Below are positions 43,628 to 56,141 of a stretch of DNA of 64,000 bases, one piece after another. The number at the start of each line of letters is the position of its first letter. The stretch's first letter is position 1. The notes under the pieces are model-generated. The model was not told the DNA's origin and made no database searches. It saw only the letters and a program-made list of their open reading frames with translations. The stretch is from Burkholderiaceae bacterium (GTDB taxonomy: Bacteria; Pseudomonadota; Gammaproteobacteria; Burkholderiales; Burkholderiaceae_C), in assembly GCA_024235915.1 (NCBI GenBank), contig JACKLO010000007.1, positions 434,001-498,000 of the forward strand. Reading direction: 5' to 3'. A program made the translations under genes and the position numbers.

Positions 43628-45445
43628 ATGCGCAACCGCCCCCTCGATCCCGATGCCGCAGTCTCGCTGCCGAGCCCCGTGACCGGTGTCGTGGTGCAGA
43701 TCACCGTGGACCCGGGTGACCCCGTGGTGGCGACACAGGTGCTGGTGGTCCTGGAATCGATGAAGATGGAGGTGCCGGTGCCCGCGCCCGCGGCTGGCCG
43801 CGTCCAGGCCCTGCTGGTGCAGGTGGGCGACACGGTGGGCGAGGGTGATGCCCTGCTGACCTGGCGGGCCACGTCGTTGCAGACGCCGACAGAGGGTGAC
43901 CACGTTGGCGGCGAAGCGGCCGCCGTCGAAAGGGTTCACCCGGGCCTGGCGCGTTGGCAGGCTCGGCAGGCGCTGCTTGACGATGCGGCCCGCCCCGACG
44001 CGGTGGCCCGTCGCCACGCCGCCGGCCGCCGCATGGCGCGCGAGAACGTGGCGGCGCTGCTGGATGCCGGCAGCTTCACGGAATATGGTGGGTTCGCGAT
44101 CGCGGCCCAGCGCAGCCGCCGGCCGGAGGCCGAATTGCAGCAGCAGACGCCGGCCGACGGTCTGATCACGGGCAGCGGCACGGTTGATGGCCAGCCGGTC
44201 GCCGTGCTGGCCTACGACTACACGGTGCTTGCCGGTACCCAGGGCGTGTTCAACCACCGCAAGGCCGATCGCCTGCTGGCCCTGGCGCGCCGCGAACGCT
44301 GGCCGGTGGTGCTGTTCGCCGAAGGCGGTGGCGGCCGGCCGGGCGACGTGGACTGGCTGGGTGTGGCCGGTCTGGATTGCACCACGTTCGCCCAGTTCGC
44401 GGCCCTGCGGGGCGTGGTGCCGACGATCGGCATCGCCGCAGGCTACTGTTTTGCCGGCAATGCGGCGCTGCTGGGCTGCTGCGACATCGTGCTGGCCACG
44501 GCGGGCAGCAGCATCGGCATGGGCGGGCCGGCCATGATCGAAGGCGGGGGCCTGGGCCGCGTCGCGCCGCAGGATGTCGGGCCGGTGGCGGTGCTCGCAG
44601 CCGCCGGCGCGGTGGACCGGGTGGTGGCGGACGAAGCCGATGCGGTTGACGAGGCGCGCCGCCTGCTTGGCCTGTTGCGCCCTGGCATCGGGCCGCTGCA
44701 GGCCGAGCCCGGCGGCGATGCGCAGGGGCTGCGCCAGGCGATGCCCGCGCGCCGCAACGCCAGCTATGACATCCATGCCGTGCTGCGCACGGTGTTCGAT
44801 GCCGGGTCGGTGCTGGAACTTCGAGCCCATGATGGCCGGGCGCTGGTCACGGCGCTGGCCAGGCTGGACGGCCGCCCGGTGGCCGTGGCGGCCAGCCAGG
44901 TGCAGCACGGGGCCGGCGCGCTGGATGCCGACGCCTGCCGCAAGTGGGCGGCGCTGATGGCACTGGCCAATCGCCACAGCCTGCCGATCGTGACCCTGGT
45001 CGACACGCCTGGCTTCATGGTCGGCCCGGCGTCGGAGGCCACGGGCATGCTGCGCCACGCCGGTGAGGTCTTCACCACCGCCGCGGCCTTGCGGGTGCCG
45101 CTGGCCAGTGTGGTGCTGCGGCGCGGCTACGGCTTGGGCGCGATGGCGCTCACCGGCGGCCATTTCCATGCCCCGGTGGCCATCTGTGCCTGGCCCAGCG
45201 GCGAGTTCGGCCCCATGGGGCTGGAAGGTGCGGTGCGGCTGGGGTTCCGCAAGGAACTCGAGGCCGCACAGGCCGTGGGCGGCGATGCGGCACGCGAAGC
45301 CCTCTACCAGCGCCTGCTGGCCGAGGCCGTGGCGCGCGGCGATGCGCTGAACATGGCAGCCCACCTGGAGATCGATGACGTCATCGACCCGGCCGACACG
45401 CGGGCATGGCTGTGTCGAGTCCTGGCGTCGGCCGGTGTGCGCTGA
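43628..45445 (+). CDS. acyl-CoA carboxyltransferase fused to biotin carboxyl carrier domain
   Basis: A 605-residue fusion. Residues about 12-82 form a biotinyl domain with the biotinylated lysine in LVVLESMKMEVP (Lys46). The remainder is a carboxyltransferase of the AccD/PccB type: GVVPTIGIAAGYCFAGNAAL, SSIGMGGPAMIEGGGLG in the N half and PIVTLVDTPGFMVGPASEAT with AICAWPSGEFGPMG in the C half. A biotin carboxylase, which the system needs, is absent in the window. The substrate could be a short or medium acyl-CoA. Divergent from the kinase, 15 bases ahead of the rhodanese gene. Confidence 0.87.
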   Translation: MRNRPLDPDAAVSLPSPVTGVVVQITVDPGDPVVATQVLVVLESMKMEVPVPAPAAGRVQALLVQVGDTVGEGDALLTWRATSLQTPTEGDHVGGEAAAVERVHPGLARWQARQALLDDAARPDAVARRHAAGRRMARENVAALLDAGSFTEYGGFAIAAQRSRRPEAELQQQTPADGLITGSGTVDGQPVAVLAYDYTVLAGTQGVFNHRKADRLLALARRERWPVVLFAEGGGGRPGDVDWLGVAGLDCTTFAQFAALRGVVPTIGIAAGYCFAGNAALLGCCDIVLATAGSSIGMGGPAMIEGGGLGRVAPQDVGPVAVLAAAGAVDRVVADEADAVDEARRLLGLLRPGIGPLQAEPGGDAQGLRQAMPARRNASYDIHAVLRTVFDAGSVLELRAHDGRALVTALARLDGRPVAVAASQVQHGAGALDADACRKWAALMALANRHSLPIVTLVDTPGFMVGPASEATGMLRHAGEVFTTAAALRVPLASVVLRRGYGLGAMALTGGHFHAPVAICAWPSGEFGPMGLEGAVRLGFRKELEAAQAVGGDAAREALYQRLLAEAVARGDALNMAAHLEIDDVIDPADTRAWLCRVLASAGVR

Positions 45446-45460
45446 GTCAGAATCGCGCCC

Positions 45461-45910
45461 ATGGACAGCTTCGACGTCGACCAGTTCAGCCCCGAGCAGC
45501 GCGCCCTGCTCGAGATCTCGCTGCCCAGCGCGCTGGAGATCGCCCGTCTGAAGCTCGGCACCCTGGTGGACATCCGCCAGGGCTTCGAGATCCAGATGAA
45601 GGGGGTGATTCCCGACTCGGTCCACATCCCGATGTTCGAGGTCAAGCGTCTGCTCGGCGACAAGCTGACCGAGGACGAGCAGGAGATTCTGGACACCGGC
45701 AAACCCAGCGACATCGACATCAAGGGCCTGCTGACCACCATCAACCGCCTGCATCATGCGCACGACCACCTGCTGCTGCTGACATGCAACAGCGGCCGGC
45801 GCAGCCTCTACCTGGCCGACATGCTGCGCTCGCTGGGCTACCCGAAGGCGTTGTCCGTGGCCGGTGGGTTCATCGCCTGGAAGAAGTTGCAGCAAGCCCA
45901 GCAGGCCTGA
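45461..45910 (+). CDS. rhodanese-like domain protein
   Basis: A 149-residue single rhodanese domain. The active-site loop is TCNSGRRSLYLADML with the cysteine at residue 109, as in sulfurtransferases carrying a persulfide. The preceding DIRQGFEIQMKGVIPDSVHI is the usual first half. No signal peptide. It follows the carboxyltransferase gene on the same strand; a functional relation is unknown. Confidence 0.87.
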   Translation: MDSFDVDQFSPEQRALLEISLPSALEIARLKLGTLVDIRQGFEIQMKGVIPDSVHIPMFEVKRLLGDKLTEDEQEILDTGKPSDIDIKGLLTTINRLHHAHDHLLLLTCNSGRRSLYLADMLRSLGYPKALSVAGGFIAWKKLQQAQQA

Positions 45911-45923
45911 CCGTACCGGCAAG

Positions 45924-45950
45924 ACCAGAAGGACCAGAAGGCCCAGAAGG
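45924..45950. repeat. three tandem 9-base units
   Basis: ACCAGAAGG twice followed by CCCAGAAGG, between the convergent rhodanese and VWA genes. Too small to be more than a local duplication. Confidence 0.6.
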
Positions 45951-45973
45951 CCGTGCCGCGATGTTGACCAGGT

Positions 45974-47011
45974 TCAGGTCACGCGCCCGAACCACAGCAC
46001 CGACAGGCCGGCCGACACCAGGGCCAGCAGCGCGCCCAGGGCCGCGAACAGCGCCGTGACCTCGGTCTCCTTGCGCTCGACCACCAGCTTGGCCGACAGC
46101 GACTCGTAGACCTTCATCAGGTCTTCCGCCGTGCCGGCGTAGAAGTATTCGCCCAGGGTCCTCGAGGAGACCTCCTTGAGCGTGGCCTCGTCCAGCCGCA
46201 CGCGCATGCTCCAGCCCTCGAAGCCGATGACCTCGCCCTGTGTGGTGCCCACCCCTACGGTGTAGACGCGCACGCCGCGCTCGGCGGCCATCTTGGCGGC
46301 GTCCAGCGGGTCGGGCCCGGTGGTGCGCTGGCCGTCGGTGAGCATGATGATGGCTGCGGAGTTGTACGACCCGGGCTCCACCGGCGTGAACTTGGGCTTG
46401 GCCGGGTCCTCGCCGATCGGGGTGCTGCCCGGGAACTTGCGCTGACCGGTGATGTGCTGGATCTCGATGTCGTGCTCGGGGAACAGCGTGGCCAGCGACA
46501 GGATGATGCCGCTGCCGGTGGCGGTGGCACGCTGCAGCTGAAAACGGTCGATGGCGGCGACGATGTCCTCACGGCTCGTGGTGGGGGCCTGCACCACCGC
46601 CGCGGTGCCCGCAAAGGAGACGATGCCGACCTTCACATCCCGCGGCAATGCATTGACGAAGGCCTTGGCCGCTTCCTGCGATGCCACCAGACGATTCGGC
46701 TTGACGTCCTCGGCGCGCATGCTGCCCGACACGTCCATGGCCAGCATGATGGTGCGCTGCGACAGCGGCAGCGTGATCACCGCCATCGGCCGCGCGCTGG
46801 CGGCCAGAAGCACGCCCAGCGCCGCCAGCATCAACAGCGGCGGCACATGCCGGCGCCAGCCGGGGCCTTTGCCCATGGCGGCCTTGGCGATGGCCACGCT
46901 GGCCAGGCGCACCGTGGTGCGCTTGCGCCGCCGCAACAGCCAGACGTAGAGCAGCACCAAAAGGGGCAGCAGCAGCAGGGTCCAGAGCAGGAAGGGCCAT
47001 TGAAAGCTCAT
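45974..47011 (-). CDS. VWA-domain membrane protein (BatA-like)
   Basis: A 345-residue inner-membrane protein. Two N-terminal helices (about 5-25 and 56-72) precede a von Willebrand A domain with a MIDAS motif DVSGSM at 93-98 and a final TDG near 225; a C-terminal helix (about 318-340) ends the protein. BatA-like VWA proteins work with MoxR ATPases in protein maturation or envelope stress. It overlaps the DUF58 gene (ATGA). Confidence 0.9.
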   Translation of the reverse strand: MSFQWPFLLWTLLLLPLLVLLYVWLLRRRKRTTVRLASVAIAKAAMGKGPGWRRHVPPLLMLAALGVLLAASARPMAVITLPLSQRTIMLAMDVSGSMRAEDVKPNRLVASQEAAKAFVNALPRDVKVGIVSFAGTAAVVQAPTTSREDIVAAIDRFQLQRATATGSGIILSLATLFPEHDIEIQHITGQRKFPGSTPIGEDPAKPKFTPVEPGSYNSAAIIMLTDGQRTTGPDPLDAAKMAAERGVRVYTVGVGTTQGEVIGFEGWSMRVRLDEATLKEVSSRTLGEYFYAGTAEDLMKVYESLSAKLVVERKETEVTALFAALGALLALVSAGLSVLWFGRVT

Positions 47012-48026
47012 GCGGCTTCTCCTTGCAGGGCCGCCGACGACGGGGCTGCACCCAAGGGCGCCAGGTGGGTGCCCGGGCCGAAGGCGCGACGCCGCCGCAG
47101 GTCGGCGAAGCGCAGCAGCGCGTCGAGCAGATCGTCATCGGTGGCCAGTTCCAGCAGGTCGACACCGGCACGCCCCAGCGCCTCGGCGAGTTCGGCTTCC
47201 GCCGCTTCGGCCAGTGCCGCGTAGCGGGCGCGGAAGGCCGGGTCGGTGGCGTCCACGAAGAGCTGTTCGCCGGTCTCGGCGTCTTCCAGCGTGACGAGGC
47301 CGACGTCGGGCAGGGCCATCTCCGCCGGGTCGAACAGGCGCACCGCCACCACGTCGTGCCGGCGGGCCAGGCGGCCCAGGGCTTCGTCCCAGCCCGGCGC
47401 GCTGATGAAATCCGACACCACGAAGACCAGCGAGCGCCGCTGCAGCACGCCCTCGGCGGTGCGCAGCAGGTCGAACAGTGCGGTGCCGGCGCCCGTGGCG
47501 CCACCGGCCTTGACCGGCACCGCGGGCCGCGGGCGCTGCATGCGCGCCAGCAACTCCAGCACATGGGTGCGCGACGCACCCGGGCGCAGCAACCCGTCCA
47601 CGCCGGGTTCGCCACCGCCGTAGAACAGCGCGCCGACCCGGTTGCCATGGCGGGTGACTACACGCGCCAGCGCAGTGACGAAGCCGGCCGACACCGCCAG
47701 CTTGCTGACGTCGCCGCTGCCGAAGTGCACGCTGCCGGACAGGTCCAGCAGGAACCAGGCGGTGAGGTCGCGGTCCTCGTGGAACTGGCGCACATGCGGC
47801 TGCTGCAGGCGGGCGGTGACGTTCCAGTCGATGTGGCGCACGTCGTCGCCATACTGGTACTCGCGCAGGTCGGCCAGGTCCACCCCGGCGCCGCGCAGCA
47901 GGGTGCGGTAGTCGCCCTGCAGCAGGCCGTCCAGGCGCTTGAGCACGGTCCACTCCAGCCGCCGCAGCAGCGCGTCTGCGCCTGGCCGGGCGGCCGGACT
48001 CGCGACGCTGGCGCTGCCCGCCGGAA

Positions 48027-48030
<4 letters not shown>
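47008..48030 (-). CDS. DUF58 domain protein
   Basis: A 340-residue protein with the DUF58 core: GDYRTLLRGAGVDLADLREY followed by YGDDVRHIDWNVTARL, then LDLSGSVHFG, a VWA-like fold. It has no membrane helix. DUF58 proteins are nearly always paired with MoxR ATPases. The start at 48030 overlaps the MoxR stop (ATGA), and its stop overlaps the VWA start. Confidence 0.92.
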
Positions 48031-49019
<989 letters not shown>

Positions 49020-49039
49020 CGGGGACTTCCTTGTCGGGT

Positions 49040-49999
49040 TCAGAACGGCGGCATGCCTGCCGCCTGGGCTGCGTTCTCGATCGGCACGGCGAAGCCGATG
49101 CCGATGAAGGTGCGCTGCTCGCTGGGGTTGAGGATGGCGGTGACGACGCCGACCACGTGGCCGTCCATGGTCACCAGCGGGCCGCCGGAATTGCCGGGAT
49201 TGGCGGCGGCGTCGAACTGGATCAGGTTGCTCAGCTCACGCTGGCCCTCGGGCGAGCGGAACTCGCGCTTGAGGCCGGAGACGACCCCCGCGCTGACGGA
49301 AGGGCCGATGCCGAAGGGGTGCCCCACGGCGATGACCTGGTCGCCGGGGCGCAGGTCGCCAGTGGAGCGCATGGTGGCCGGCTGCAGATCGTCGGGCAGG
49401 CGCCGGGCCCTGAGGACGGCGAGGTCGTTTTCCGGCTGCGTGCCCACCAGGTCGGCTTCGGTTTCGGTGCCGTCCCAGAACCGTACCTTGATGCGCTTGC
49501 TGCCCCAGACCACGTGCAGGTTGGTCAGGATGGTGCCGTTGTCCTGGATCACCGTGCCGGTGCCCAGGCTGCGGTCCAGGGCGCGTTCCTCGGCCTTGTC
49601 CTCGCCGTCGTCCTTCTCGCTCATCAGGCCAGTGACGCGCACCACGGCCGGCAGGATGGCTTCGTAGGCCTTGGCGGCGGCCGAGGGCAGGGGTTCCTTC
49701 TCCAGCGACTCGCGCACCGCGGCGTCGATGTGCTCCTGCGTGATCACGCGCCCACGCGGCTGTGCGCTCCACAAGGCCAGTGCGACCGCAGACGCCAGCG
49801 CGGCGCCGAGCAGGGCCCAGACCGGACCGGGGTGCCGGCGCAGCCAGCGGGTCAGCCGCCCGCCGCCGCGCCCTTCCGGTGCCGCCGAGGCGGACGCTGC
49901 GGCGCTCACCACGGGCGGGGCAGCCATCGGTTCGGCCGCCGTCGGCAACACTGGCGTCGGGCGGCGCGGAGAGCGGCTGGTCAGGGGCGTGCGGCGCAT
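49040..49999 (-). CDS. membrane-anchored trypsin-like serine protease (DegP/HtrA core, no PDZ)
   Basis: A 319-residue protein. A disordered proline/alanine-rich head precedes a single transmembrane helix (about 59-78). The S1C protease domain shows His162 (LTNLHVVWG), Asp192 (ENDLAVLRA) and Ser271 (NPGNSGGPL). No PDZ domain follows; the protein ends soon after the fold at FAVPIENAAQAAGMPPF. It is the first gene of an operon with MoxR, DUF58 and VWA proteins, suggesting joint control of envelope proteins. Divergent from tatD. Confidence 0.87.
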   Translation of the reverse strand: MRRTPLTSRSPRRPTPVLPTAAEPMAAPPVVSAAASASAAPEGRGGGRLTRWLRRHPGPVWALLGAALASAVALALWSAQPRGRVITQEHIDAAVRESLEKEPLPSAAAKAYEAILPAVVRVTGLMSEKDDGEDKAEERALDRSLGTGTVIQDNGTILTNLHVVWGSKRIKVRFWDGTETEADLVGTQPENDLAVLRARRLPDDLQPATMRSTGDLRPGDQVIAVGHPFGIGPSVSAGVVSGLKREFRSPEGQRELSNLIQFDAAANPGNSGGPLVTMDGHVVGVVTAILNPSEQRTFIGIGFAVPIENAAQAAGMPPF

Positions 50000-50101
50000 C
50001 GTGTCGACTCGTCTGCGTCAACAGTAGCACGATGGCGGGCGGCCGGCACGGCCCCGGGCGGGCATGCCCCTTCAGTGCGCTGTGGTGCAATGCTGGCTCG
50101 C

Positions 50102-50938
50102 ATGTGGATCGACACGCACTGCCACCTCGACGCCCCGGAGTTCGACGCTGATCGTGACACCGTCGTGGCCGCTGCACGCACCGCCGGGGTGCACATGCTG
50201 GTGCTGCCGGCCGTCCAGGTGGCCGACTTTGCGCGCGTCCAGGCCCTGGCGGCGCGGCATGGCCTGGCCTATGCCCTGGGCATCCACCCGCTCTACGTAG
50301 ACCGGGCTGCCGACGAAGACCTGGAGCGGCTCCGCCAGGCCCTGGTCGATGCCCGCGACGATCCGCGCCTGGTGGCCGTGGGCGAGATCGGGCTGGACCA
50401 TTTCGTGCCCGGTCTCGACCCCGAACGGCAAGCCCGCTTCTACCGAGCCCAATTGAAGATGGCGCGTGACGCCGGCCTGCCCGTGATCCTGCACGTGCGC
50501 CGCTCGGCGGATGCGCTGCTGGCCGGGCTGCGGCGCATCGAGGTGGCCGGCGGCATCGCCCACGCCTTCAATGGCAGCGCCACGCAAGCGCAGGCGTTCG
50601 TCGGGTGCGGCTTCAAGCTGGGGTTCGGTGGCGCGATGACGCACGAGCGCGCCTTGCGCATCCGGGCACTGGCGACGGATCTGCCCGACGCCGCACCGGT
50701 GCTGGAGACCGACGCACCCGACATCCCGCCGCAGTGGCTCTACCGCACGGCGGCCGAGCGGGCTGCCGGCGCCACCCACCGCAATGCGCCGGCGGAACTG
50801 CCGCGCATCGGCAGCGTTTTGGCCGCGCTGCGGGGGTGGACGCCGGCCGAAGCCGCGGCGCAGACGGCGCGCAATGCCTTCGAGGCACTGCCGCGCCTGC
50901 GGACGCTGTGCGCGCCAGCGGTGGAGGGTGCGGCATGA
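50102..50938 (+). CDS. tatD: TatD family DNase
   Basis: A 278-residue metallo-hydrolase of the TatD family. Motifs are MWIDTHCHLDAPEFD (metal-binding HxH), AVGEIGLDHF, PVILHVRRSADA, IAHAFNGSA and LETDAPDIPP. TatD enzymes act as 3'-exonucleases on DNA/RNA. An in-frame ATG occurs at 50090, four codons earlier; MWIDTHCHL fits the family. Its stop overlaps the glycosylase ATG. Confidence 0.92.
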   Translation: MWIDTHCHLDAPEFDADRDTVVAAARTAGVHMLVLPAVQVADFARVQALAARHGLAYALGIHPLYVDRAADEDLERLRQALVDARDDPRLVAVGEIGLDHFVPGLDPERQARFYRAQLKMARDAGLPVILHVRRSADALLAGLRRIEVAGGIAHAFNGSATQAQAFVGCGFKLGFGGAMTHERALRIRALATDLPDAAPVLETDAPDIPPQWLYRTAAERAAGATHRNAPAELPRIGSVLAALRGWTPAEAAAQTARNAFEALPRLRTLCAPAVEGAA

Positions 50939-51441
50939 CCGCCAACCTCGTCGGCCTGCCACCCGTCATCGGCCTGCAGACGCGGCTGGTGGTGCTGGGC
51001 AGCTTTCCGGGCGTGGCGTCGCTGCAGGCGCAGCAGTACTACGCCCACCCGCGCAACCACTTCTGGCCCATCCTGTCGTCGCTATGGGGGCTGGACCTGC
51101 GGGCCTTGCCCTACCGTCAGCGACTCGCCGCCCTGCGCGAGCGTGGCCTGGGCCTGTGGGACGTCTATGCCGCCTGCCGTCGCGAGGGCAGCCTGGACAG
51201 TGCCATCGAAGCGGCGGAACCCAATGACCTGGTCAGCCTGCGTCGCCGCGCGCCGGGGCTGCGCGGTGTGGCCCACAACGGCGGTGAGTCGGCGCGGTCC
51301 ATGCGCGTGACGCGGTCACTCGGTCTGCCGGTGTGGCGGCTGCCGTCCACCAGCCCGGCGAATGCCAGCTGGTCCTTTGAACGCAAGCGCGCGGCCTGGG
51401 CGGCCGTGTTCCGGGAGGTGGGGCTCGATGTCGTCGGTTGA
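50935..51441 (+). CDS. DNA-deoxyinosine (hypoxanthine) glycosylase, UDG family 6
   Basis: A 168-residue UDG-fold protein. RLVVLGSFPGVASLQAQQYY and HPRNHFWPILSSLWG are the catalytic and binding motifs of the HDG family, and the later LPSTSPANASW closes the site. Enzymes of this type excise hypoxanthine from deaminated DNA. It overlaps tatD (ATGA) and overlaps the next gene by 14 bases. Confidence 0.87.
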   Translation: MTANLVGLPPVIGLQTRLVVLGSFPGVASLQAQQYYAHPRNHFWPILSSLWGLDLRALPYRQRLAALRERGLGLWDVYAACRREGSLDSAIEAAEPNDLVSLRRRAPGLRGVAHNGGESARSMRVTRSLGLPVWRLPSTSPANASWSFERKRAAWAAVFREVGLDVVG

Positions 51442-52185
51442 AGACGTGCCGGTGGCGTTGTCGGAGTTCGACGGCGTGCGCTATCTGCACCTGGACAGCC
51501 CCTGGGTGCAGGGTGCAATGCGCATCCGCAAGCCGCAGGAGGTGGTGCTGGAGTACATCCAGCGCATGCTGGCCGCCTTGCTGTGGCGGCCGACCGAAAT
51601 GCTCGGTCAGGGCCGCGCGGTGCAATTGGGGCTGGGCGCGGGCGCGTTGACGCGCTTCACCGTCAAGGCGCTGAAGCTGCCCACCACCGTGGTGGAGATC
51701 CACCCGGGGGTGGTGGAAGCCAACCGGCTGCGTTTCCACCTGCCCGAAGGCGACTCGCGGCTGACGGTGGTGGTGCACGATGCCGGCCACTGGCTGGCGC
51801 AGGCGGAGCCGGGCAGCGCCAGCCTGCTGCACGTCGACCTCTACGACCATGAGGCGGCTGCGCCGGTGCTCGACGACGCCGGCTTCTACGCAGCCTGCCA
51901 CCGCCTGCTGGAAGACGGTGGCGTGTTCGCCGTCAACCTCTTCGGCCGCAACGCCTCGTTCGCCGACAGCGCGGCGCGCATCGCGGCGGCCTTTGGTGCG
52001 GCCAACACCTGGACGCTGCGCGCCACGCGTGAAGGCAACACCGTGGTCGTGGCCACGCGCGGCGCCCCCTGGCCCGACCGTGACGAACGGCTGCGCCGGG
52101 CGGACGCGTTGGAGGCCCGCTTCGGCACCCTGGGCCTGCCGGCCCGCAAGTGGCTGCGCCTGGTGCGGCCGTACGATCCGGGCCC

Positions 52186-52189
<4 letters not shown>
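51428..52189 (+). CDS. spermidine synthase-like methyltransferase-fold protein
   Basis: A 253-residue Rossmann protein. RAVQLGLGAGALTRFTVKAL is the cofactor loop, VVEIHPGVVEANRLRFHLPE the ribose-binding acidic segment, and SASLLHVDLYDHEAAAPVLD carries the Asp loop of spermidine synthases. The polyamine-synthase gatekeeper pattern is incomplete, so it may not be an aminopropyltransferase. The ATG at 51428 overlaps the preceding gene; its stop overlaps the GspE-type gene ATG (ATGA). Confidence 0.78.
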
Positions 52190-53988
<1,799 letters not shown>

Positions 53989-54093
53989 ACCTGCCCTGCG
54001 CGCGGCTCGCCTTACGTGGTTCCCACAGCGGGTGTGGAAGGGGGCGCTGCCTAGAATGCGCCGCGAGCGGGGTCCGGCCCCGGAGGAGACAGC

Positions 54094-54555
54094 ATGAAGA
54101 TCAAGAGCCAGCGCGACTTCTGGTCGGGGCTGATGTTCGTGGCCATCGGCATCGGCTTTGCCTGGGGCGCCACCAACTACAACTTCGGCAGTTCGGCACG
54201 ACCGGGCCCGGGCTACTTTCCGTTCGGCCTCGGCATCATTCTGGCGCTGATCGGTGCCCTGGTGCTGTTCAAGGCGCTGACCATCGAGACCGAAGGCGGC
54301 GACAAGATCGGCGCCGTGGCCTGGAAACCGCTGAGCATCGTGCTCGGTTCGGTGGCGGTCTTCGGTCTCCTGCTGCCTTGGCTGGGCATGATCCTGACGT
54401 TGCCGGTGCTCATCATCATGGCGGCGATGGCGGGTGACGAGTTCCACCTGGGCGAGGCGCTCATCAACGCCGCCGTGCTCACGGTGGGCAGCTGGCTGGT
54501 GTTCATCAAGGGCCTGGGACTCGTGATCCCGATGTGGCCGTCGTTCCTGGGCTGA
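54094..54555 (+). CDS. tctB: tripartite tricarboxylate transporter small subunit
   Basis: A 153-residue membrane protein with about four helices. WSGLMFVAIGIGFAWGATN and the characteristic RPGPGYFPFGLGIILALIGA identify TctB. It associates with the TctA channel in the tripartite tricarboxylate transport system. GGAGGAGA precedes the ATG. The 13-base gap to tctA indicates an operon. Confidence 0.93.
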   Translation: MKIKSQRDFWSGLMFVAIGIGFAWGATNYNFGSSARPGPGYFPFGLGIILALIGALVLFKALTIETEGGDKIGAVAWKPLSIVLGSVAVFGLLLPWLGMILTLPVLIIMAAMAGDEFHLGEALINAAVLTVGSWLVFIKGLGLVIPMWPSFLG

Positions 54556-54568
54556 AGGCGGACGCAAC

Positions 54569-56074
54569 ATGGATCTCCTGAACAATCTGATGCTCGGGTT
54601 CAGCGTCGCGGTCACGCTGCAGAACCTGGCCTACGCCTTCTTTGGCGCCGTGCTGGGCACCCTCATCGGCGTGCTGCCCGGTCTCGGCCCGGTGGCCACC
54701 ATTGCGATGCTGCTGCCCAGCATCTATTCCCTGGACGCCACGCCGGCGCTGATCATGCTGGCCGGCATCTACTACGGCGCGCAGTACGGCGGGTCCACCA
54801 CCGCCATCCTGATCAACGTGCCTGGCGAATCGGCGTCGGTGGTCACTGCCATCGACGGCTACAAGATGGCACGGCAGGGCCGGGCCGGGCCCGCGCTGGC
54901 GGCCGCCGGCCTGGGCAGCTTCTTCGCCGGCAGCGTGGCCACGCTGATCCTGGCCGCCTTTGCCCCGCCGCTGACCGAGATCGCCTTCAAGTTCGGCCCG
55001 GCCGAGTACTTCAGCCTCATGATCCTGGGCCTGATCGGTGCCGTGGTGCTGGCCTCGGGCTCGCTGATCAAGGCCATCGGCATGATCATCCTGGGCCTGC
55101 TGCTGGGGCAGATCAACACCGACGTGATCTCCGGTGTGCCGCGCTACAGCTTCGACATCCCGGAGCTGACCGACGGCATCGGCTTCATCGCCATCGCGAT
55201 GGGCGTCTTCGGCTTCGGCGAGATCATTGCCAACCTCGGTCAGCCGGCCGAGCACCGCGAGGTCTTCACCAAGGACGTCAAGGGCCTGTGGCCGACGAAG
55301 AAGGACTTCCAGCAGGCCTGGCCCGCCGTGGTGCGCGGCACGGCGCTGGGCTCCATCCTGGGCGTGCTGCCCGGCGGTGGCGCGCTGCTGTCGAGCTTCG
55401 CTGCCTACACGGTGGAGAAGAAGCTGGCCAAGGACGGTCAGTTCGGCAACGGCGACATCCGCGGTGTGGCCGGGCCCGAGAGTGCCAACAATGCCGGTGC
55501 GCAAACGAGCTTCATCCCGATGCTGACCCTGGGCATCCCGCCCAACGCGGTGATGGCGCTGATGGTGGGCGCGATGACCATCAAGGGCATCCAGCCCGGC
55601 CCGCAGGTGATGACGAGCAACCCGGAGCTGTTCTGGGGCCTGATCGCCAGCATGTGGATCGGCAACCTGATGCTGATCATCCTGAACCTGCCGCTGATCG
55701 GCATCTGGATCAAGCTGCTGACGGTGCCCTACCGCCTGCTGTTCCCGGCCATCCTGGTGTTCTGCTGCATCGGTCTCTACACCACCAACAACAACAACTG
55801 GGACGTCTACATGGCCGTGGCCTTCGGCATCGCCGGCTACGTCTTCTACAAGCTCAGCTGCGAACCGGCGCCGCTGCTGCTGGGCTTCATCCTTGGCCCG
55901 ATGATGGAAGAGAACCTGCGCCGGGCCCTGCTGCTGTCGCGTGGCGACTGGACCACCTTCGCCACCCGGCCGCTGTCGGCCGGCCTGCTGATCGCGGCAC
56001 TGCTGATGATCGTCGTCGTCACGCTGCCGGCCATCAGCAACCGGCGCGACGAGGCCTTCAAGGACGCCGACTGA
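54569..56074 (+). CDS. tctA: tripartite tricarboxylate transporter large subunit
   Basis: A 501-residue protein with about twelve helices. GVLPGLGPVATIAMLLPSIY, YYGAQYGGSTTAILINVPGE and GPESANNAGAQTSFIPMLTL are TctA signatures. It imports citrate-like di/tricarboxylates with a periplasmic TctC receptor. TctC is missing in this window, so receptors are encoded elsewhere, as usual in Burkholderiales. A terminator follows. Confidence 0.95.
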   Translation: MDLLNNLMLGFSVAVTLQNLAYAFFGAVLGTLIGVLPGLGPVATIAMLLPSIYSLDATPALIMLAGIYYGAQYGGSTTAILINVPGESASVVTAIDGYKMARQGRAGPALAAAGLGSFFAGSVATLILAAFAPPLTEIAFKFGPAEYFSLMILGLIGAVVLASGSLIKAIGMIILGLLLGQINTDVISGVPRYSFDIPELTDGIGFIAIAMGVFGFGEIIANLGQPAEHREVFTKDVKGLWPTKKDFQQAWPAVVRGTALGSILGVLPGGGALLSSFAAYTVEKKLAKDGQFGNGDIRGVAGPESANNAGAQTSFIPMLTLGIPPNAVMALMVGAMTIKGIQPGPQVMTSNPELFWGLIASMWIGNLMLIILNLPLIGIWIKLLTVPYRLLFPAILVFCCIGLYTTNNNNWDVYMAVAFGIAGYVFYKLSCEPAPLLLGFILGPMMEENLRRALLLSRGDWTTFATRPLSAGLLIAALLMIVVVTLPAISNRRDEAFKDAD

Positions 56075-56094
56075 CCGCGACGTTCACCCCCCGA

Positions 56095-56123
56095 GGGCCC
56101 CGCATGGCGGGGCCCTTTTGTTT
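56095..56123 (+). terminator. rho-independent terminator after tctA
   Basis: GGGCCCCGC pairs with GCGGGGCCC around an ATG loop and is followed by TTTTGTTT. This is the best-formed intrinsic terminator in the window and ends 18 bases before the next start. Confidence 0.88.
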
Positions 56124-56141
56124 CGGCCTTAGGATGGTGTG

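Noticed and set aside
43558..43872. Longer start for the histidine kinase
   Set aside because: It would run through the divergent carboxyltransferase start and adds Ser/Thr/Arg-rich shadow sequence.
45924..45950. Possible CRISPR-like or VNTR array
   Set aside because: Only three 9-base units with no spacers.
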